64,000 nt of DNA from Fervidobacterium_A thailandense (GTDB taxonomy: Bacteria; Thermotogota; Thermotogae; Thermotogales; Fervidobacteriaceae), in NCBI RefSeq assembly GCF_041505935.1, contig NZ_CP140110.1; one strand, given 5' to 3'. The notes beneath the pieces are model-generated. The model searched no databases. It was given only the letters and a program-made list of their open reading frames with translations, and was not told the DNA's origin. The position numbers and the translations under genes are program-made. Shown piece after piece: positions 8,150 through 16,321 of this stretch. Positions within the stretch are counted from its first letter, which is position 1. Every line of letters begins with the position of its first letter.

Positions 8150-9448
8150 TTAAAACTTTATAAACTCCGGAAATGGTTCGCTCAGGGCCTTGGACCAGAT
8201 CGTGTTCACGTAGTTGAGCGCGAAATGGTTTTGTGCAAGGTGAATCCAAAAAGAACCGCGTTTGGTTAGCAGAAAGACTCCATTGCCCTTTCTTAGAAAG
8301 CCCAGCGTTTCGAAGATTTTCATCAATCCCTTTACTTTGAAATCGTTACCGAACCTTCTCTCAAACTCTGGCTGTGGGATGCTCGTATCGTAAAATCTCC
8401 AATAAAGCCAGAAGAGATCGTCCATACGCTTGTTGAACGAGAACTCGAGCGCGGTTGGAAGTTTCCCACTTCTAAGTCGCAAGATGTAAGCTTCCACCGA
8501 AAAGGTGTTCAGGTAAAATCCCCAGGGAAAGTGGCTACCGGCTCCCGCTCCAAGGCCCAGGTAGTACTGTCTGGTTACCGACGAATACCTAATACTTCGT
8601 TCACCTGGGGTTTTTTTCATGAAGCTCCACACTGAAACAGGTTCGTAGCCCTCGGAGGTTAAGTAATCGTAGATGAGGTAATACTGTCTTCTCCTTGTGG
8701 AAAGCCTTGGCATCTTCACGCGTCTGAGCTTTCTATACCGTCCAACGGTGGAATACGGGAACGTGAAAAGTGGGTAGAGCGTTATTTGGCGTGCCCCGCT
8801 TTCCACCGCAGTACGTAGGTCGAGTTCCACATCTCTCAGTGTTTGGTTCGGAAGTGCGAACATCAGGTCGACGTTAACGTTCTTAAAGTACCTGAGAGTG
8901 GTATCCAAAACTTTTTTTGCCATCGAAGCTGTGTAATCTCTTCCAATAAGCTCGAGAAATTTATCCTGGAAACTCTGTATTCCGACGCTGATCACGCTCA
9001 CTCCGGCATCTTTCAGTGTCAAGAGTGTTTCTTCGGTGCATTCTGTGGGATTGATTTCCAAGCACAGGTCACCGGTTATGGTAAAATTTTTGTGAAGCGA
9101 ATTGATCACGTTGGAGAGGTCCTTCGGTGAAATTGCAGGCGATCCCCCACCGAAATAGACGGAAGGGATTTTGAGAGCCCCAAGTGACGTGTCGTAGATG
9201 TCAATTTCACCGTTCAGTGCGGAGAAATATAGATTCGCGAGCTCCACGTTCCACGGGACCTTGTTGTACGGACAGTACGGACATGTGTGCCTACAAAAGG
9301 GTACGTGAACGTAGAGGTGCAAAGCATCGACTCCGTTATCCATTAAACGTTCCATTGAGAGCTTTGGATCACTGGAAGCGGAAAACTGAAACTTGAAGCC
9401 ACTTCCCACAAGGAACCTGCGGACTGCTTTTGTCAAGAGACCTACCAT
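8150..9448 (-). CDS. Radical SAM protein, coproporphyrinogen dehydrogenase/HemW-like
   Basis: 432 residues. The radical SAM cluster motif CRHTCPYC lies near residue 52 within HLYVHVPFCRHTCPYC, which is characteristic of the HemN/HemW family. SVYFGGGSPA follows, then the SVGIQSFQDKFLELIGR segment typical of the family, and a C-terminal winged-helix-like domain. HemW proteins are heme chaperones; HemN oxidises coproporphyrinogen III. No heme-pathway gene is nearby, so the real substrate is open. The ATG at 9448 lacks a clear ribosome site, so the start is uncertain. The gene is directly followed by rnpB. Confidence 0.8.
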   Translation of the reverse strand: MVGLLTKAVRRFLVGSGFKFQFSASSDPKLSMERLMDNGVDALHLYVHVPFCRHTCPYCPYNKVPWNVELANLYFSALNGEIDIYDTSLGALKIPSVYFGGGSPAISPKDLSNVINSLHKNFTITGDLCLEINPTECTEETLLTLKDAGVSVISVGIQSFQDKFLELIGRDYTASMAKKVLDTTLRYFKNVNVDLMFALPNQTLRDVELDLRTAVESGARQITLYPLFTFPYSTVGRYRKLRRVKMPRLSTRRRQYYLIYDYLTSEGYEPVSVWSFMKKTPGERSIRYSSVTRQYYLGLGAGAGSHFPWGFYLNTFSVEAYILRLRSGKLPTALEFSFNKRMDDLFWLYWRFYDTSIPQPEFERRFGNDFKVKGLMKIFETLGFLRKGNGVFLLTKRGSFWIHLAQNHFALNYVNTIWSKALSEPFPEFIKF

Positions 9449-9495
9449 TCACACGTCGCCACCATTCAAACAGTCTTCAGCACGACCCAAGAAAG

Positions 9496-9501
9496 ATTAT
9501 A
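9496..9501 (-). promoter_or_regulatory. -10 element for the HemW-like gene
   Basis: TATAAT on the minus strand at 9501-9496, preceded directly by TTG, about 48 nt before the HemW-like start. No convincing -35. It lies within 15 nt of the divergent MATE promoter, so the two promoter regions overlap. Confidence 0.45.
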
Positions 9502-9512
9502 CAACCGATTCG

Positions 9513-9541
9513 TTGATTTTTCCACACCGTCGTGCTAAAAT
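9513..9541 (+). promoter_or_regulatory. Promoter of the MATE exporter gene
   Basis: TTGATT at 9513-9518, a 17-nt spacer ending in TGC, and TAAAAT at 9536-9541: a near-consensus -35 together with an extended -10. Confidence 0.65.
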
Positions 9542-9599
9542 AGACTCGAAATAGTTCGCATTACGAAATATTTTCCGTATACTTCGATGGAGGGTATCT

Positions 9600-10946
9600 A
9601 TGGCGAGGGTTGATGTACTTAACAGCTCAATCGAGCATGCCTTATTTCACCTCTCCTGGCCACTGATCGTCTCGATGGGACTACAGACGATATATAACAT
9701 CGTTGATTCCTACTTCTTAGGTAAGCTTGGACCTGTTCAATTCTCGGCTTCGACGATCACGTGGCCGGTGATATTCACGTTCATTTCCTTGGCGATGGGG
9801 TTTGCAAACGCCGGAGTGGCCATCGTTTCGCAGAATGAGGGAAAAGGGGACCGGGAGTCGGTTGCCCGTTCCACCGGTCAGCTGTACCTTCTGACACTCA
9901 CGGTGGGAATACTCGCAACGTTGGTGGGTATTTTGTTTTCGCGCGAAATCGTGAACGGTATTGCGGGACGTAAGAGTGCGGATGTTGTCCCGTATGCGCT
10001 AAGGTACTACGTTGTGGATATGTTGGGACTTCCGCTGGTGTTCGTGATTAACAGCACAACTGCGGTCATGAGGGCGGTGGGTGATTCACGGTTCGGGATG
10101 CGGGTAACGCTTTACATGAATATTTTGAATATGGTTTTCGACCCTTTACTGATATTCGGCTTGGGTCCGTTCCCGCGACTTGGAGTTGAAGGTGCTGCTT
10201 GGGCAACGAATATAGGTAGGACCGTTGCAGCTATCATTTGTATCAAAAGTATCTTTGGGCACAAGCGTGCGATCTCCGTAAGAAGGTCCGATTTCAGGCC
10301 AGATTGGCGTTTGATAAAGTTGATATTAAAACTCGGTTTACCCAACGCTCTTGGTATGTCAGTCACATCGGCGGGTTTTGCGGTTATCATGAGGTATGTA
10401 GCCATGTTCGGTCCGGTGGTCATCAGCGCGTACGGTATCGGAAACAGGGTGACGAACTTGGTGTCGATGGTCTCCTTTGGACTCGCCGGTGCCGTTTCAA
10501 CCATGGTGGGGCAGTTCATCGGTGCACGTAGGTACGATGACGCCGAACGTGCGGTGTCACGTGCGTTCTTCTGGAACGTGGTTATCATCGGAATACTGTC
10601 GGTCATCACTTTCATCTTCGGTAAGGAAGTGACGAGGTTTTTCATCGACGATCCGGCGGTGATCGACATGGGTGAAATCTACTTCAGGTACATATCATTC
10701 TCCATGCCCATATTCACCGCTTACATGATATACAACAGTGCTCTTGTGGGAGCAGGCAAGACGATCCTTACGATGATAGGTGACATTGTGAGACTCTGGG
10801 GTATAAGAATTCCGATAATCGGTGCTTTGGCGGTGACGATGGGATTTCGTGGGATATTCGTCGGTATGATCGTGAGTAACCTCATCGTCTTTTTCATGAC
10901 CTACGCGTTTTTCAAGTTCTCCGATTGGCGTAAGGCGATTGTTTGA
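9600..10946 (+). CDS. MATE-family multidrug/cation antiporter
   Basis: 448 residues with about 12 membrane segments and two homologous halves. The N-terminus LFHLSWPLIVSMGLQTIYNIVDSYFLGKLG carries the family pattern (P in helix 1, NIVDSYFLG), and the second half repeats it (LKLGLPNALGMSVTSAG). MATE proteins export drugs and metabolites in exchange for Na+ or H+. The ATG start has GGAGG 8 nt upstream. It ends at a strong terminator. Related to the NorM/DinF branch; the substrate is unknown. Confidence 0.88.
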   Translation: MARVDVLNSSIEHALFHLSWPLIVSMGLQTIYNIVDSYFLGKLGPVQFSASTITWPVIFTFISLAMGFANAGVAIVSQNEGKGDRESVARSTGQLYLLTLTVGILATLVGILFSREIVNGIAGRKSADVVPYALRYYVVDMLGLPLVFVINSTTAVMRAVGDSRFGMRVTLYMNILNMVFDPLLIFGLGPFPRLGVEGAAWATNIGRTVAAIICIKSIFGHKRAISVRRSDFRPDWRLIKLILKLGLPNALGMSVTSAGFAVIMRYVAMFGPVVISAYGIGNRVTNLVSMVSFGLAGAVSTMVGQFIGARRYDDAERAVSRAFFWNVVIIGILSVITFIFGKEVTRFFIDDPAVIDMGEIYFRYISFSMPIFTAYMIYNSALVGAGKTILTMIGDIVRLWGIRIPIIGALAVTMGFRGIFVGMIVSNLIVFFMTYAFFKFSDWRKAIV

Positions 10947-10986
10947 GATCCCCGCTTGAATGGTTGACTTTTGGACAGAAGGTAAA

Positions 10987-11020
10987 AAAATCGAGCCCCG
11001 GATAATACCGGGGCTCGTTT
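10987..11020. terminator. Bidirectional intrinsic terminator
   Basis: A perfect 10-bp stem (10992-11001 with 11008-11017) with a 6-nt loop, followed by TTT on the plus strand and flanked upstream by a run of seven A (a T-run on the minus strand). It can serve both the MATE gene and the convergent small-gene cassette. Confidence 0.85.
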
Positions 11021-11033
11021 GCTACGAATTTCT

Positions 11034-11228
11034 TCAGAAAAGGACCATAGCCAAGTAATCTATCGCAACTGAGACTATCGAGTCGAAAACCTCCTTCGGG
11101 ATTTCCAAGTCCAGTTCTTCGTACAGTTCGTCAAGAAGTTCGAGTACTTCCGCTTTTTTCTTTTCACCTTCTCCTGGCCGTTCAACCAGGAGCATGAACA
11201 ATTTAACAACATCCCACAACCACTTCAT
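11034..11228 (-). CDS. Small protein of unknown function, third gene of DUF1659/DUF2922 cassette
   Basis: 64 residues beginning MKWLWDVVKLFMLLVERP. A short hydrophobic amphipathic N-terminus is followed by a charged stretch (EGEKKKAEVLELLDELYEELD) and a second helical region (IPKEVFDSIVSVAIDYLAMVLF). The layout loosely recalls small phage-holin-like or YvrJ-type companions, but I do not recognise a family. The ATG at 11228 is chosen; upstream in-frame codons up to 11273 lack a better ribosome site. It is 49 nt downstream of the DUF2922-like gene and ends at the bidirectional terminator. Confidence 0.6.
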   Translation of the reverse strand: MKWLWDVVKLFMLLVERPGEGEKKKAEVLELLDELYEELDLEIPKEVFDSIVSVAIDYLAMVLF

Positions 11229-11277
11229 GCTATCACCACACTCGGTCCACGGCAACCTTTTGAATGATTGCAAAGTG

Positions 11278-11496
11278 CTACTCCAGAAGATTCACGATGA
11301 TCTCAACGTTCGTTTCCGTGAGTCTTGCCTCGTCCGGTTCGAATCCCTCGGGTACAACGTTGAGATTCTTGAGCTGCTGCATATCACTTTGGAGCTCCGA
11401 TGGATCGATGTTCTCGACCGGTTCGGGGATGTTCAATCGTACGGTTCTCGTGCGCCCGTCTTCGGTTTTTCTGAAGAAGAGTGTGAGTCTCTTCAT
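11278..11496 (-). CDS. DUF2922-like small protein
   Basis: 72 residues. The pattern RLTLFFRKTEDGRTRTVRLNIPEPVENIDPSELQSDMQ, ending TETNVEIIVNLLE, matches the DUF2922 family of Firmicutes: strand-rich N-terminal half, an alpha-helical middle, and a closing beta strand. Function unknown. The ATG overlaps the stop of the DUF1659-like gene by 4 nt (ATGA), so the two are translationally coupled; AGGTGATG provides the ribosome site. Confidence 0.7.
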   Translation of the reverse strand: MKRLTLFFRKTEDGRTRTVRLNIPEPVENIDPSELQSDMQQLKNLNVVPEGFEPDEARLTETNVEIIVNLLE

Positions 11497-11693
11497 CTTT
11501 CATCACCTACCGTTTTGGTGATTACCACTTGGGCACTTTCGCAGCTGTACTTGGAGTATTTATCCAGAAGTTCGACCAGGTTTTGTGCGTTTGACTCTTC
11601 GAACATTTCCGGCACGTTTATCGTTTGCCTACGGAAGATAGGTCTGTTAGATTCGTCGTATCCCGCAAGCCACGTAATTACAACCCTCTTCAC
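11493..11693 (-). CDS. DUF1659-like small protein
   Basis: 66 residues. RVVITWLAGYDESNRPIFRRQTINVPEMFEES with a C-terminal AQVVITKTVGDER resembles DUF1659, which in Bacillus-type genomes sits beside DUF2922 and YvrJ. Function unknown. The GTG at 11693 has GGAGG 8 nt upstream and is clearly better than the first in-frame codon at 11765. First gene of the three-gene cassette; a 16-bp palindrome lies 57 nt upstream. Confidence 0.7.
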   Translation of the reverse strand: MKRVVITWLAGYDESNRPIFRRQTINVPEMFEESNAQNLVELLDKYSKYSCESAQVVITKTVGDER

Positions 11694-11749
11694 CTGTAAT
11701 CCCTCCTTTAGAGTTCCCAGAGTTAGAAAGTTGTGTTCCAACCTTTCAC

Positions 11750-11765
11750 TTGCCTGCGCAGGCAA
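11750..11765. promoter_or_regulatory. Perfect 16-bp palindrome, candidate operator
   Basis: TTGCCTGCGCAGGCAA equals its own reverse complement. It lies between the DUF1659 cassette and the divergent SRPBCC operon, with no loop, so it looks like a site for a dimeric DNA-binding protein rather than a terminator. Confidence 0.5.
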
Positions 11766-11822
11766 CGTAATATATCTACCCAGGTCAGGGTTTCACCGGA
11801 CTCCAAAGGTGCGGTTGGATGA

Positions 11823-11851
11823 TTTGAAGGTTCCAAAAAGCGTGGTATAAT
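11823..11851 (+). promoter_or_regulatory. Promoter of the SRPBCC-thiN-dxr-rseP operon
   Basis: TTTGAA at 11823-11828, a 17-nt spacer ending TGG, then TATAAT at 11846-11851 (extended -10). Confidence 0.65.
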
Positions 11852-11897
11852 AAAGGAGCTAAGTAGGGAACGAAAATTTTGAGATGGAGTGGGGATT

Positions 11898-12344
11898 GTG
11901 GATAGTTTGACAAATCAGGTTATGGAGTTCTACGAGCGGTTCCGTGCACCGTTGTGGAAGGTTTGGGATGTTTTTTACGGACCTAAGGGTTGGGATCCGT
12001 GGTTTACCGATGGGATGAAGGTCGACGAGGAGACTGGAGAGATTTACTTTCGGTGGTTCAGACTGACCGACGGTCAGGTGGTCGTGGACCGCGGGAGAAT
12101 CGTTTCCGTTGTGCGGCACAGACTCTTCTCGTTCTGGTGGTACGAGTACGAGGATGGCTACAGGAGTTTTGTGGAATTCGAATTTCAACCAACCGGTGAT
12201 GAGGAGACCATTGTGACTGTTAGGGACAGAACATTCATCAAGGACGAGACAGAACTCCCGATCAGGTACCGTTGCGCATACGGTTGGGGCCAGATGATGC
12301 TCTTGGCCAAGGCTTACGTGGAGAACGGTTTGATACTCATTTAG
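11898..12344 (+). CDS. SRPBCC-like (START-fold) protein of unknown function
   Basis: About 148 residues. The sequence alternates strands in the manner of an SRPBCC/AHSA1-type cavity protein: an N-terminal helix (TNQVMEFYERFRAPLWKVWDVFYGP), paired strands through the middle, and a long C-terminal helix (CAYGWGQMMLLAKAYVENGL). The WFRLTDGQVVVDRGRIVSVVRHR and TIVTVRDRTFI stretches fit strands lining a ligand pocket. The family call is fold-level only. GTG at 11898 is chosen with GGAG about 8 nt upstream; GTG at 11889 overlaps that site. First gene of an operon with thiN. Confidence 0.5.
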   Translation: MDSLTNQVMEFYERFRAPLWKVWDVFYGPKGWDPWFTDGMKVDEETGEIYFRWFRLTDGQVVVDRGRIVSVVRHRLFSFWWYEYEDGYRSFVEFEFQPTGDEETIVTVRDRTFIKDETELPIRYRCAYGWGQMMLLAKAYVENGLILI

Positions 12345-12388
12345 ATTCGAATTTGGAATCGTCTTGGAAACGGGCGGAGTGTGATAAA

Positions 12389-13000
12389 ATGCGGGCAAGT
12401 GTTGTGGTGAACGGGAACGTCAAGGGCACGTTGCTCATCACAGGTGATTTCATCGTGGCTGTCGATGGCGGTGCTAACGAGCTCCGAAAGAGGGGGATCA
12501 TCCCACACGCTATCATCGGTGATATGGATTCCATCAGTCAGTCAACGCTGAGTTACTTTAAGGAGAAAGGCGTTGAAATCATCACTTATCCTCACGAAAA
12601 GGACGAAACGGACCTGGAACTCGCACTGGCTTATGTATTCGAGAACGGTGCGGAGAGTGTGGAAATATTGAACTGGCAAGGTGAAAGACTCGACATGGTG
12701 CTTGCGATGATCGGTTTAATCTCGCGGTACGATAACGTTGTTGCGATTTCCGAAAGTTGCGAGCTGGGAGTCCTGCGACCAGGTACACATATGCTGAATG
12801 CGGTTCCCGGTGAGATCTGGTCCTTAATTCCACTGTGTCGTGCCAATTTCTGCTTAGATGGTTTCAAGTACGGATTCGATGGGCAAATGGAGTTGGAGAA
12901 ACCTGTTGGGGTCAGCAACGTTGCATTGGAAGAAAAGGTTCAAATTTCCGTGCGTGAAGGTAAGGTGGTGTACGTCCGTTGGAAGAGAAAACCGTTGTAA
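12389..13000 (+). CDS. thiN: Thiamine diphosphokinase
   Basis: About 203 residues, the family's length. Motifs: FIVAVDGGANELRKRG, AIIGDMDSIS (metal/ATP-binding aspartates) and the DETDLELALAYV signature near residue 70, then LNWQGERLDMVLAM. The enzyme converts thiamine to thiamine diphosphate (EC 2.7.6.2). ATG at 12389 with GGAG 9 nt upstream. A longer frame opens at 12272 but overlaps the SRPBCC gene. It overlaps the dxr start by 22 nt. Confidence 0.9.
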   Translation: MRASVVVNGNVKGTLLITGDFIVAVDGGANELRKRGIIPHAIIGDMDSISQSTLSYFKEKGVEIITYPHEKDETDLELALAYVFENGAESVEILNWQGERLDMVLAMIGLISRYDNVVAISESCELGVLRPGTHMLNAVPGEIWSLIPLCRANFCLDGFKYGFDGQMELEKPVGVSNVALEEKVQISVREGKVVYVRWKRKPL

Positions 13001-14091
13001 TTTTGGGGGCAACCGGATCGATAGGTACACAGACGGTCGATGTTATTTCAAAAATAGGTGGGTTCAGGATCGTCGGTATAAGTTTCGGTAAAAATGTAGA
13101 CGTTGCGAACCGTATCGTCGGTTGCTTCCGTGTTCCGTACTACTGTGGTGATGGAAGACTGGAACACGGTTTGAGAATGAGCTCGATAGAAGAATTGCTC
13201 GACGTAACGAAGCCCGATGTAGTTGTCTGCGCCATTCCGGGAATTGAAGGTGTGAAGGCTGCGTTTGAATCGTTGAACCACACAAAACGTTTAGCACTCG
13301 CTACGAAAGAGACACTCGTTTGCGCTGGTCCGTTTTTCAAAAAGATGGTTCAAGAAAGAGGAGTCGAGTTGATACCGGTTGATAGCGAGCACTCGGCGAT
13401 ATTACAGCTGATGGAGGAGAGTGTTGCAAGGATTATCCTCACCGCCTCGGGTGGAGCTGTTCGGGACGTTCCGAAGGATCGGATTCGCAATCTCGGGCCA
13501 CGGGAGGTATTGAAACATCCGACGTGGCGAATGGGACAGCGGATAACCGTGGACTCGGCAACGATGGTGAACAAACTCTTCGAGGTCATCGAAGCACACG
13601 AGCTCTTCGACTTACCGTACGAAAATATCCAAGTTGCGATAAATCCATCGAGTTTCGTGCACGGTGTGGTTTATCTGAGGGATGGTACTGTTAAAATCCA
13701 CGCTGGTATACCCGATATGCGTGTTCCAATAGCTTACGCGCTGACCTATCCTGAGAGAAAGTATAACGGGGTGCTTCCAGATTTAAGGGATTTCGATCTG
13801 AGGTTGTTGGAGGTTGAGGAGGACAGATATCCAGTGTTCCATTACGGTTTGAAATCGATAGTAAACGATCTGTCAAAACGTATTGCCTTGAACGCGGTTG
13901 ATGAAGTTGTGATCGAGGCGTTCTTGAACGAGCGCATTTCTTTTGGAGAGTTGGTGGATACCATCGTGCGTGTTGTTGACAACGTGAGTTTCAAGGTCGA
14001 GAATCTGGAGGACGTTTTCCAACTGGATCTCCTCGTAAGGGACATGGCAAGGGTGGAACTCGAACGAATTGGAGGGAGGGAAACGAAATGA
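12979..14091 (+). CDS. dxr: 1-deoxy-D-xylulose-5-phosphate reductoisomerase
   Basis: 370 residues. The NADPH-binding motif ILGATGSIGTQTVDVI opens the protein; IPVDSEHSAILQ holds the metal-binding acidic residues, and GQRITVDSATMVNK with NPSSFVHG form the active site. It catalyses the first committed step of the MEP isoprenoid route (EC 1.1.1.267). The start is a TTG at 12979 inside the 3' end of thiN. The downstream neighbour rseP follows dxr in many bacteria. Confidence 0.95.
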   Translation: MEEKTVVILGATGSIGTQTVDVISKIGGFRIVGISFGKNVDVANRIVGCFRVPYYCGDGRLEHGLRMSSIEELLDVTKPDVVVCAIPGIEGVKAAFESLNHTKRLALATKETLVCAGPFFKKMVQERGVELIPVDSEHSAILQLMEESVARIILTASGGAVRDVPKDRIRNLGPREVLKHPTWRMGQRITVDSATMVNKLFEVIEAHELFDLPYENIQVAINPSSFVHGVVYLRDGTVKIHAGIPDMRVPIAYALTYPERKYNGVLPDLRDFDLRLLEVEEDRYPVFHYGLKSIVNDLSKRIALNAVDEVVIEAFLNERISFGELVDTIVRVVDNVSFKVENLEDVFQLDLLVRDMARVELERIGGRETK

Positions 14092-15590
14092 CGGCAATTG
14101 TGAACGTCGTGGCGTTCATCTTAGTTTTCATGTTTATAGTCGTGGTCCACGAACTGGGACATTTCCTTTTTGCCAGAATCTTCGGTGTTACAGTCAAGGA
14201 ATTTGCCATTGGTTTTGGTCCACACATCTACAGGAGAAGAGGAAAGAGGACGGATTTCAGAATAAACATCTTTCCTCTCGGTGGTTACGTCAGGTTGAAA
14301 GGCGAAGAACCGGGTGAGGCCGAGGAGCCTGATGCGTTGTACGGTGTTGCAGCTTGGAAGAGGTTTTTGATAGTGTTAGCCGGTCCGCTCTTTTCAATAG
14401 CGGCAGGATACCTACTATTTATGTTAATCATAGGTACCTGGGGGTTTAGGCCTATCGTCATCGACGACGTCGTGCCGAATTCTCCTGCTCAGCGAGTTGG
14501 TATCTCGGCTGGGGATGTTGTACTTAAGATCAACGGTAGGTACGTTTTCGATAACGTCGATATGACCGCTGTAATCCGGAAAGGTCAACCGGTCGAGCTT
14601 GAACTCCTTCGCGAGGGTCGTAAGGTGACGGTGAACGTTACACCCGAGATGACGAAAGAGCAGTACTATTTGCACTTTGAGGATGTGCAGGGTGAGATCG
14701 GCGGAGAGGTTTTGACAGTAAACAACGTTGACTTTGAGACGTACGTTAAGTCCTGGAAACGGGAGTACGTGAGCGTATCCTCGGAACGTGGTGAGTTGAA
14801 AGCGGTTCTGTCAAACGCCTCGATAACACCGAAGCGGTACGCGATAGGCATTTATTACGGTCAGTTCTCCAACATAATAGCTAAAGACGTCGGTCCGTTC
14901 AAAAAATCTGATGTGATAACGTCAATTGGAGGACTTAAGGTTGAAAACTCCGTGGATCTTATCGATGCCATGACAGCTCTCTCTTTGGGAAACGGAGAAC
15001 TTTACGTGAGTCTCACTGGTAGGAAGGTGGACAAGGTCATCTCTCCTCTACCCGAGCAGGTCGTTGTCACGGTACATTCACGTTCCACCGATGGTTCAAC
15101 AAGTGAGCACACACTCACACTCGCGAAGGAAGAGCTGAAGAAAATACTGAGCACGCCCGGTATTTTCGAACTTGCGGCACCGGTTTTTAAGCCAAGCGGA
15201 TTGGAGTTTCTGAAGTTATCCATTGAGCGGACGAACAGACTCGCCCTTTACATATGGAGAACACTGCCGGGGATATTCTTTGGTAGGAACGTAAGGGAAG
15301 TGACCGGACCGGTCGGTATGGTCCAGATAATCGGTCAGGCTGTCCAGGTTGGTTTGGAAACCATACTTACGATCGTTGCTATCATCACGATAAACCTTGG
15401 AATATTCAACCTCCTGCCACTTCCCGCATTGGACGGTGGACGTATAGTCTTCGCCTTACTGGAGATGGTAGCACGGCGGAAGATCAACAGGGATGTGGAG
15501 AATCTCATCCACACCGTCGGTTTCTTCTTGCTTCTTGGACTCTTGGTTTTCATCACTTTTGTGGACGTGGCAAGGATGATGGGCCGCTGA
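14088..15590 (+). CDS. rseP: RIP metalloprotease RseP (site-2 protease family)
   Basis: 500 residues. The zinc motif HELGH is at residues 21-25 in the first membrane segment; a second signature, NLLPLPALDGG, is near residue 440. In between lie PDZ-like regions (VVPNSPAQRVGISAGDVVLKING near 130), here stretched by a long insertion, since the protein is about 50 residues longer than E. coli RseP. It cleaves membrane-embedded substrates such as anti-sigma factors. ATG overlaps the dxr stop by 4 nt (ATGA). It ends 4 bp from a convergent gene with no terminator visible. Confidence 0.93.
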   Translation: MTAIVNVVAFILVFMFIVVVHELGHFLFARIFGVTVKEFAIGFGPHIYRRRGKRTDFRINIFPLGGYVRLKGEEPGEAEEPDALYGVAAWKRFLIVLAGPLFSIAAGYLLFMLIIGTWGFRPIVIDDVVPNSPAQRVGISAGDVVLKINGRYVFDNVDMTAVIRKGQPVELELLREGRKVTVNVTPEMTKEQYYLHFEDVQGEIGGEVLTVNNVDFETYVKSWKREYVSVSSERGELKAVLSNASITPKRYAIGIYYGQFSNIIAKDVGPFKKSDVITSIGGLKVENSVDLIDAMTALSLGNGELYVSLTGRKVDKVISPLPEQVVVTVHSRSTDGSTSEHTLTLAKEELKKILSTPGIFELAAPVFKPSGLEFLKLSIERTNRLALYIWRTLPGIFFGRNVREVTGPVGMVQIIGQAVQVGLETILTIVAIITINLGIFNLLPLPALDGGRIVFALLEMVARRKINRDVENLIHTVGFFLLLGLLVFITFVDVARMMGR

Positions 15591-15594
15591 GACT

Positions 15595-16236
15595 TCACCG
15601 ACCGGGGATGTAGAGGGAAAACTTCTGAGCAAAGTTCTCGTACTTACTCTCGGTGAGCTGGACTACCTTTGTGGGGTGGAACCTGGTTCCTACTCCAAAG
15701 AAGAGTAGGTAGATTCGCCCGGGTTTTCCAACCGTAATGGTTGCCTCGGGTGGTACGATCACATCGTAGTTTGTGCGTATCCGCGGTTCCTTGAAATAAA
15801 AAAACCTGTACTCGGCAAGTCCCGGCTTTAGCTCCTTGCTAAAGTACGTTTTTTCCGTGTCGCGAACCGTAAACCACACGTTTTCGTTGCCGGTGATGAA
15901 CACCATGAAATATCCCGTCGTCGGGTCGTCGGAGATGTTGGAGAGGATTTTCTCGAAGTCGTAACCAAACTCCCTCAGGTAGTTCGCAGCTGAGATGTAC
16001 TTGTCCACAAGCGAGTTGGGAGCCATCAGAGCTTTCACAGATTCGACTTCTTTGCGTAACTCGTTCACTTTTTGATCCACGTAGTTGGTCACCTTACTCA
16101 ACCTCGAGATGATCTCCCGGTAAGCGAGGAGGTTTCCAATTGAGAGCACAACTGATATCAGAACGACGGTGAAGAAAAGCATACCGAAGAATGTGGACAG
16201 ATCCCTGGTGCGCTTTTTCTTCCTGATGATGGGCAA
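15595..16236 (-). CDS. Membrane-anchored protein of unknown function
   Basis: About 213 residues: a basic N-terminus (PIIRKKKRTRD), one membrane segment (FFGMLFFTVVLISVVLSIGNLL), a short coiled coil (RLSKVTNYVDQKVNELRKEVES), and a C-terminal strand-rich domain of about 110 residues. I do not recognise the family; the topology suggests an extracytoplasmic domain. The TTG at 16236 is chosen because AAGGAG lies 8 nt upstream; a GTG at 16287 would add 17 basic residues. Its place behind rodA suggests an envelope role, but this is inference. Confidence 0.6.
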   Translation of the reverse strand: MPIIRKKKRTRDLSTFFGMLFFTVVLISVVLSIGNLLAYREIISRLSKVTNYVDQKVNELRKEVESVKALMAPNSLVDKYISAANYLREFGYDFEKILSNISDDPTTGYFMVFITGNENVWFTVRDTEKTYFSKELKPGLAEYRFFYFKEPRIRTNYDVIVPPEATITVGKPGRIYLLFFGVGTRFHPTKVVQLTESKYENFAQKFSLYIPGR

Positions 16237-16321
16237 GGCACTCACTCCTTTTGCGGATTTTTTGTGAGATGTCTTTGATACCTTCACCTGAGTCGCTTAT
16301 CGTACGCCTATCGTATACCTG

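Noticed and set aside
12344..12360. GATTC...GAATC inverted repeat before thiN
   Set aside because: Five-base arms occur often by chance and nothing else supports a site.
12381..12390. TGA-TAAAAT promoter-like sequence at the thiN start
   Set aside because: The box overlaps the ATG, so a transcript from it would miss the start codon; GGAG at the right distance shows that the ATG is read from the operon transcript.
11859..12398. 179-codon minus-strand frame over the SRPBCC gene
   Set aside because: No ribosome site and no motif; the plus-strand gene has a promoter and coupled neighbours.
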